Below are positions 13,200 through 14,770 of a DNA stretch of 14,770 nucleotides, piece after piece. The position numbers were made by a program, and so were the translations under genes. Origin of the DNA: JAGTVB01 sp964624765 (GTDB lineage Bacteria; Pseudomonadota; Gammaproteobacteria; HK1); NCBI GenBank assembly GCA_964624765.1, contig CAZUZO010000089.1:1-14770 (forward strand), given 5' to 3'. The notes below the pieces were generated by a model. The model did no database searches. It worked only from the letters and a program-made list of their open reading frames with translations, and had not been told where the DNA came from. How positions within the stretch are numbered: position 1 is the first letter of the stretch; every line of letters begins with the position of its first letter.

Positions 13200-13698
13200 T
13201 TAATAAAACGGCCGTTGCGGTGAGGCGGCACGAGCCTGAATGAGCGCAGGCAGCCGGGGAAGGTGTGGGTACCGGATACGCGGTCGACGAGGAAGGTCCA
13301 GAACGACACCCCGAGTTTTCGGCAGGTTTTCTTCAAGCTGGCAAACGTGTCCCCACTGCGCCGCCCCAGGTCGCTTCGCGGGCCGGCGCTGATCGGGCGC
13401 TCTTCATGAAGAGGCCGCGCGGTGGTCTTGGCACGCTTCTCCGACCCGGGCGCTTGGCCGGTTTTGAGTCATCGCCCTTTCGGTCGTCCTCACCGGCTTT
13501 TTCATCGAGCTAGCTCGGCTTGAATCGTGGGCGCTTCTTTTGCCCTTTGAGCACTGCAATCTCGTCTTTCAGCTGCCCGTTCAGTTCCTCTTGACGCGGC
13601 ACCTCTTGCATCAACGCCTCGATACAATCCAGCAGTGCCCGCACCAGCGGGGTTCGCTGCGATTCGGGGATGGGCGGCAGCTCAAATCTCTTCGTCAT
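13200..13698 (-). pseudogene. Decayed IS66-type transposase
   Basis: From the ATG at 13698 the frame reads MTKRFELPPIPESQRTPLVR and a coiled-coil stretch to LKGQKKRPRFKPS (62 residues), the N-terminus of one IS66 transposase group. A TAG stop at 13512-13510 is followed in the same frame by LDEKAGEDDRKGDDSKPAKRPG. A one-base shift then gives SEKRAKTTARPLHEERPIS, which jumps directly to the family's C-terminus (RSDLGRRSGDTFASLKKTCR and KLGVSFW). A second shift restores LPALIQARAASPQRPFY and the TAA at 13200. The whole catalytic centre, several hundred residues, is deleted. The gene is dead by four lesions: nonsense, two frameshifts and an internal deletion. The family name is from recall of these motifs. 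Confidence 0.8.
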
Positions 13699-13924
13699 GC
13701 CGCTCGCTTAACATCGGTTTCCGCTGTTGACACCCCTCTCGCCCGGACTGATGGAGCTGTTACGAGCTCCGGCCGTTAGCCGATTGTGGATGAGATTATT
13801 CGTACGATACGCTACCGTATATTTTCCCGCCGATGCTGCCCAAACGCCGAATTGAGCGCCGCCCTTCGCTACAAGGCAGGTATGCATTAAAATAACATAA
13901 CCTAACATGTTATTATTATGTCCC
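13699..13924. other. Spacer between transposase remnant and toxin-antitoxin pair
   Basis: The stretch holds a small hairpin (ggagct/agctcc, near 13751-13768) and, at its right end, the operator-like palindrome of the antitoxin gene. No gene is supported; long minus-strand frames across it are shadows of the antitoxin gene. Confidence 0.5.
13891..13914. promoter_or_regulatory. Operator-like palindrome before the antitoxin gene
   Basis: AATAACAT (13891-13898) and its exact complement ATGTTATT (13907-13914) are separated by eight bases, 10 bases before the likely start codon. Ribbon-helix-helix antitoxins commonly bind such sites to repress their own operon; that role here is inferred. Confidence 0.55.
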
Positions 13925-14170
13925 ATGAACTTCAGCTTACACCTCAGCGATGATCTGGTGCACCGCCTCAACGCCTTGGTCCAAGCGACGGGGCGAAGCC
14001 GCAACGCGCTCATTCGGGAAGCCATCGAGGAGTGGCTCAAGCGCCAGGAGCACTCCCGGTGGTCAGATGAGGTCTTGCAGTTTTCCGGGCTGCCCGAAGC
14101 CATCCCGTTTGAGGGATCCCGCGCGGAGCTGTTGCCGCCCGCGGAACCCTTTGATGCGCTACCTACTTGA
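13925..14170 (+). CDS. Ribbon-helix-helix antitoxin (CopG-like)
   Basis: From the ATG at 13925 the product has 81 residues. Residues 1-45 form the classic fold: strand NFSLHLSDD, helix LVHRLNALVQATG, turn RSRNAL, helix IREAIEEWLKRQ. The C-terminal 35 residues (to PAEPFDALPT) are the flexible part expected to cover the toxin's active site. An in-frame ATG at 13907 would add six residues but lies inside the operator palindrome, so it is not preferred; neither start has a clear ribosome binding site. The toxin gene overlaps its last 17 bases. The antitoxin should bind the toxin and repress the operon. Confidence 0.82.
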   Translation: MNFSLHLSDDLVHRLNALVQATGRSRNALIREAIEEWLKRQEHSRWSDEVLQFSGLPEAIPFEGSRAELLPPAEPFDALPT

Positions 14171-14573
14171 TACCTGCGTGCTCAGCGACTTTGCCCGCGG
14201 CCGTGCGCCGGTGCTCGCACGCATCAAAGCCACCCCACCCGAGGCGCTTGCCATCACGAGCGTGACGTTGATGGAAGTGGAGTACGGATTGCGGCTCAAC
14301 GCCGCCTTGGAGCGGCGGTTGCGGCCGGTGATGGAGGCCTTCTTCAGCGCCGTGCACGTTCTGCCCTATACCGCGGACGATGCTCGGGCCACGGCGGCCC
14401 TGAGGGCCACTCTTAAAGCGCAAGGACGGCCGATGGGTGCCTATGACGCGCTCATTGCCGGGTGCGCCTTGGCCCGTGGGCTCAGTTTGGTGACCTCGAA
14501 CACGCGCGAGTTTGCCCGCGTGGCCGGACTTGTACTCGAGGACTGGCGGGACGTGGGACAACCATCGGGGTAA
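14154..14573 (+). CDS. PIN-domain toxin ribonuclease (VapC family)
   Basis: From the ATG at 14154 the product has 139 residues, the usual VapC length. The acidic metal-binding residues are visible: Asp6 in RYLLDTCVLSDF, Glu41 in SVTLMEVEYGL, and Asp98 in MGAYDALIAG; the fourth position lies in TSNTREFARV (Asn116/Glu119). VapC enzymes cleave tRNA or rRNA at specific sites and stop translation when the antitoxin is lost. The same frame is open further upstream (to 13950), but the antitoxin gene covers that region, and the conserved start fits 14154. It overlaps the antitoxin gene by 17 bases, as expected for translational coupling. The pair is probably functional, as both genes are intact. Confidence 0.88.
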   Translation: MRYLLDTCVLSDFARGRAPVLARIKATPPEALAITSVTLMEVEYGLRLNAALERRLRPVMEAFFSAVHVLPYTADDARATAALRATLKAQGRPMGAYDALIAGCALARGLSLVTSNTREFARVAGLVLEDWRDVGQPSG

Positions 14574-14697
14574 AGCCGATTGATCGCTGGCACCCACGCA
14601 CCCAAGTTGCCTTCGCCACCGTCCTCTACCTCGGCGCCGCGGCGCTCTTCGAGTACAAAACCGACTTTGCGGGCTGGGCCTTGCCGGCGGAACCGCC

Positions 14698-14769
14698 CTG
14701 CTCCCCGACATGGAAGTGCTCTTCACCTTCCTGGCCGAACGCTATGAGCGCAAAAGCGTTCTGATCAGT
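14698..14769 (+). pseudogene. IstB-like (IS21 helper ATPase) fragment at window edge
   Basis: The last 24 codons read LLPDMEVLFTFLAERYERKS followed by VLIS, the stretch after the Walker B region in IS21-family IstB proteins. Upstream in this frame the sequence (GLGLAGGTA and before) does not continue the IstB pattern, and the Walker A part is missing from the window. It is therefore probably a broken copy joined to unrelated DNA; the part beyond the window cannot be judged. Confidence 0.5.
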
Positions 14770-14770
14770 A

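Noticed and set aside
13708..14103. 131-codon minus-strand frame over the antitoxin gene
   Set aside because: It is antisense to the RHH antitoxin and crosses its operator.
14163..14726. 187-codon minus-strand frame over the toxin gene
   Set aside because: It is antisense to a VapC gene whose conserved acidic residues are in order.

Overview
The window looks like a chromosomal segment of a moderately GC-rich gammaproteobacterium. The basis is a 471-residue glutamyl-tRNA synthetase very like that of enteric bacteria, an outer-membrane porin ending in phenylalanine, a Tol/Exb-type energised envelope machine, and a DUF6746-like periplasmic protein. No species can be named from the sequence. Gene density is low: spacers of 250 to 730 bp hold palindromic repeats, promoters and decayed insertion sequences.

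Layout. Positions 1-94 are the end of a dispersed repeat (family B). 120-3318 is a + strand operon: small exported protein, MotA/TolQ/ExbB-type channel, two ExbD/TolR-type proteins, and a TonB-like AgmX/PglI C-terminal-domain protein. 3775-4266 is a hemerythrin-domain protein. 4305-4595 (-) is a doubtful small membrane protein, separated by an AT-rich control region from a typical 2-Cys peroxiredoxin (4858-5457). 5804-7766 (-) carries the DUF6746-like protein, a candidate small RNA bounded by a promoter and a terminator, and a porin. 8494-9424 (-) is a two-gene locus of small exported proteins with curlin-like Asn/Gln-rich tails. 10005-10706 (+) is a short basic/acidic protein plus a ferritin-like protein. 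11161-12816 (-) is gltX followed by tRNA-Ala(GGC) and tRNA-Glu(TTC); tRNA-Val(CAC) diverges at 12932. 13017-14770 is an accessory stretch: hairpin cluster, decayed IS66-type transposase, RHH/VapC toxin-antitoxin pair, and an IstB-like fragment at the window edge.

How it fits together. The Exb-like operon would use proton motive force to move an envelope component. Hemerythrin, peroxiredoxin and ferritin-like genes point to oxygen, peroxide and iron handling. The clearest structure beyond ordinary genes is a family of 139-bp miniature inverted-repeat elements (family A): two full copies, each flanked by a 5-bp CTNAG direct repeat, and one truncated copy. One full copy landed exactly on the stop codon of the DUF6746-like gene. 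A second palindromic family (B) has a long copy carrying a nested palindromic module and a shorter copy lacking it. No defence system, CRISPR array or biosynthetic cluster was seen.
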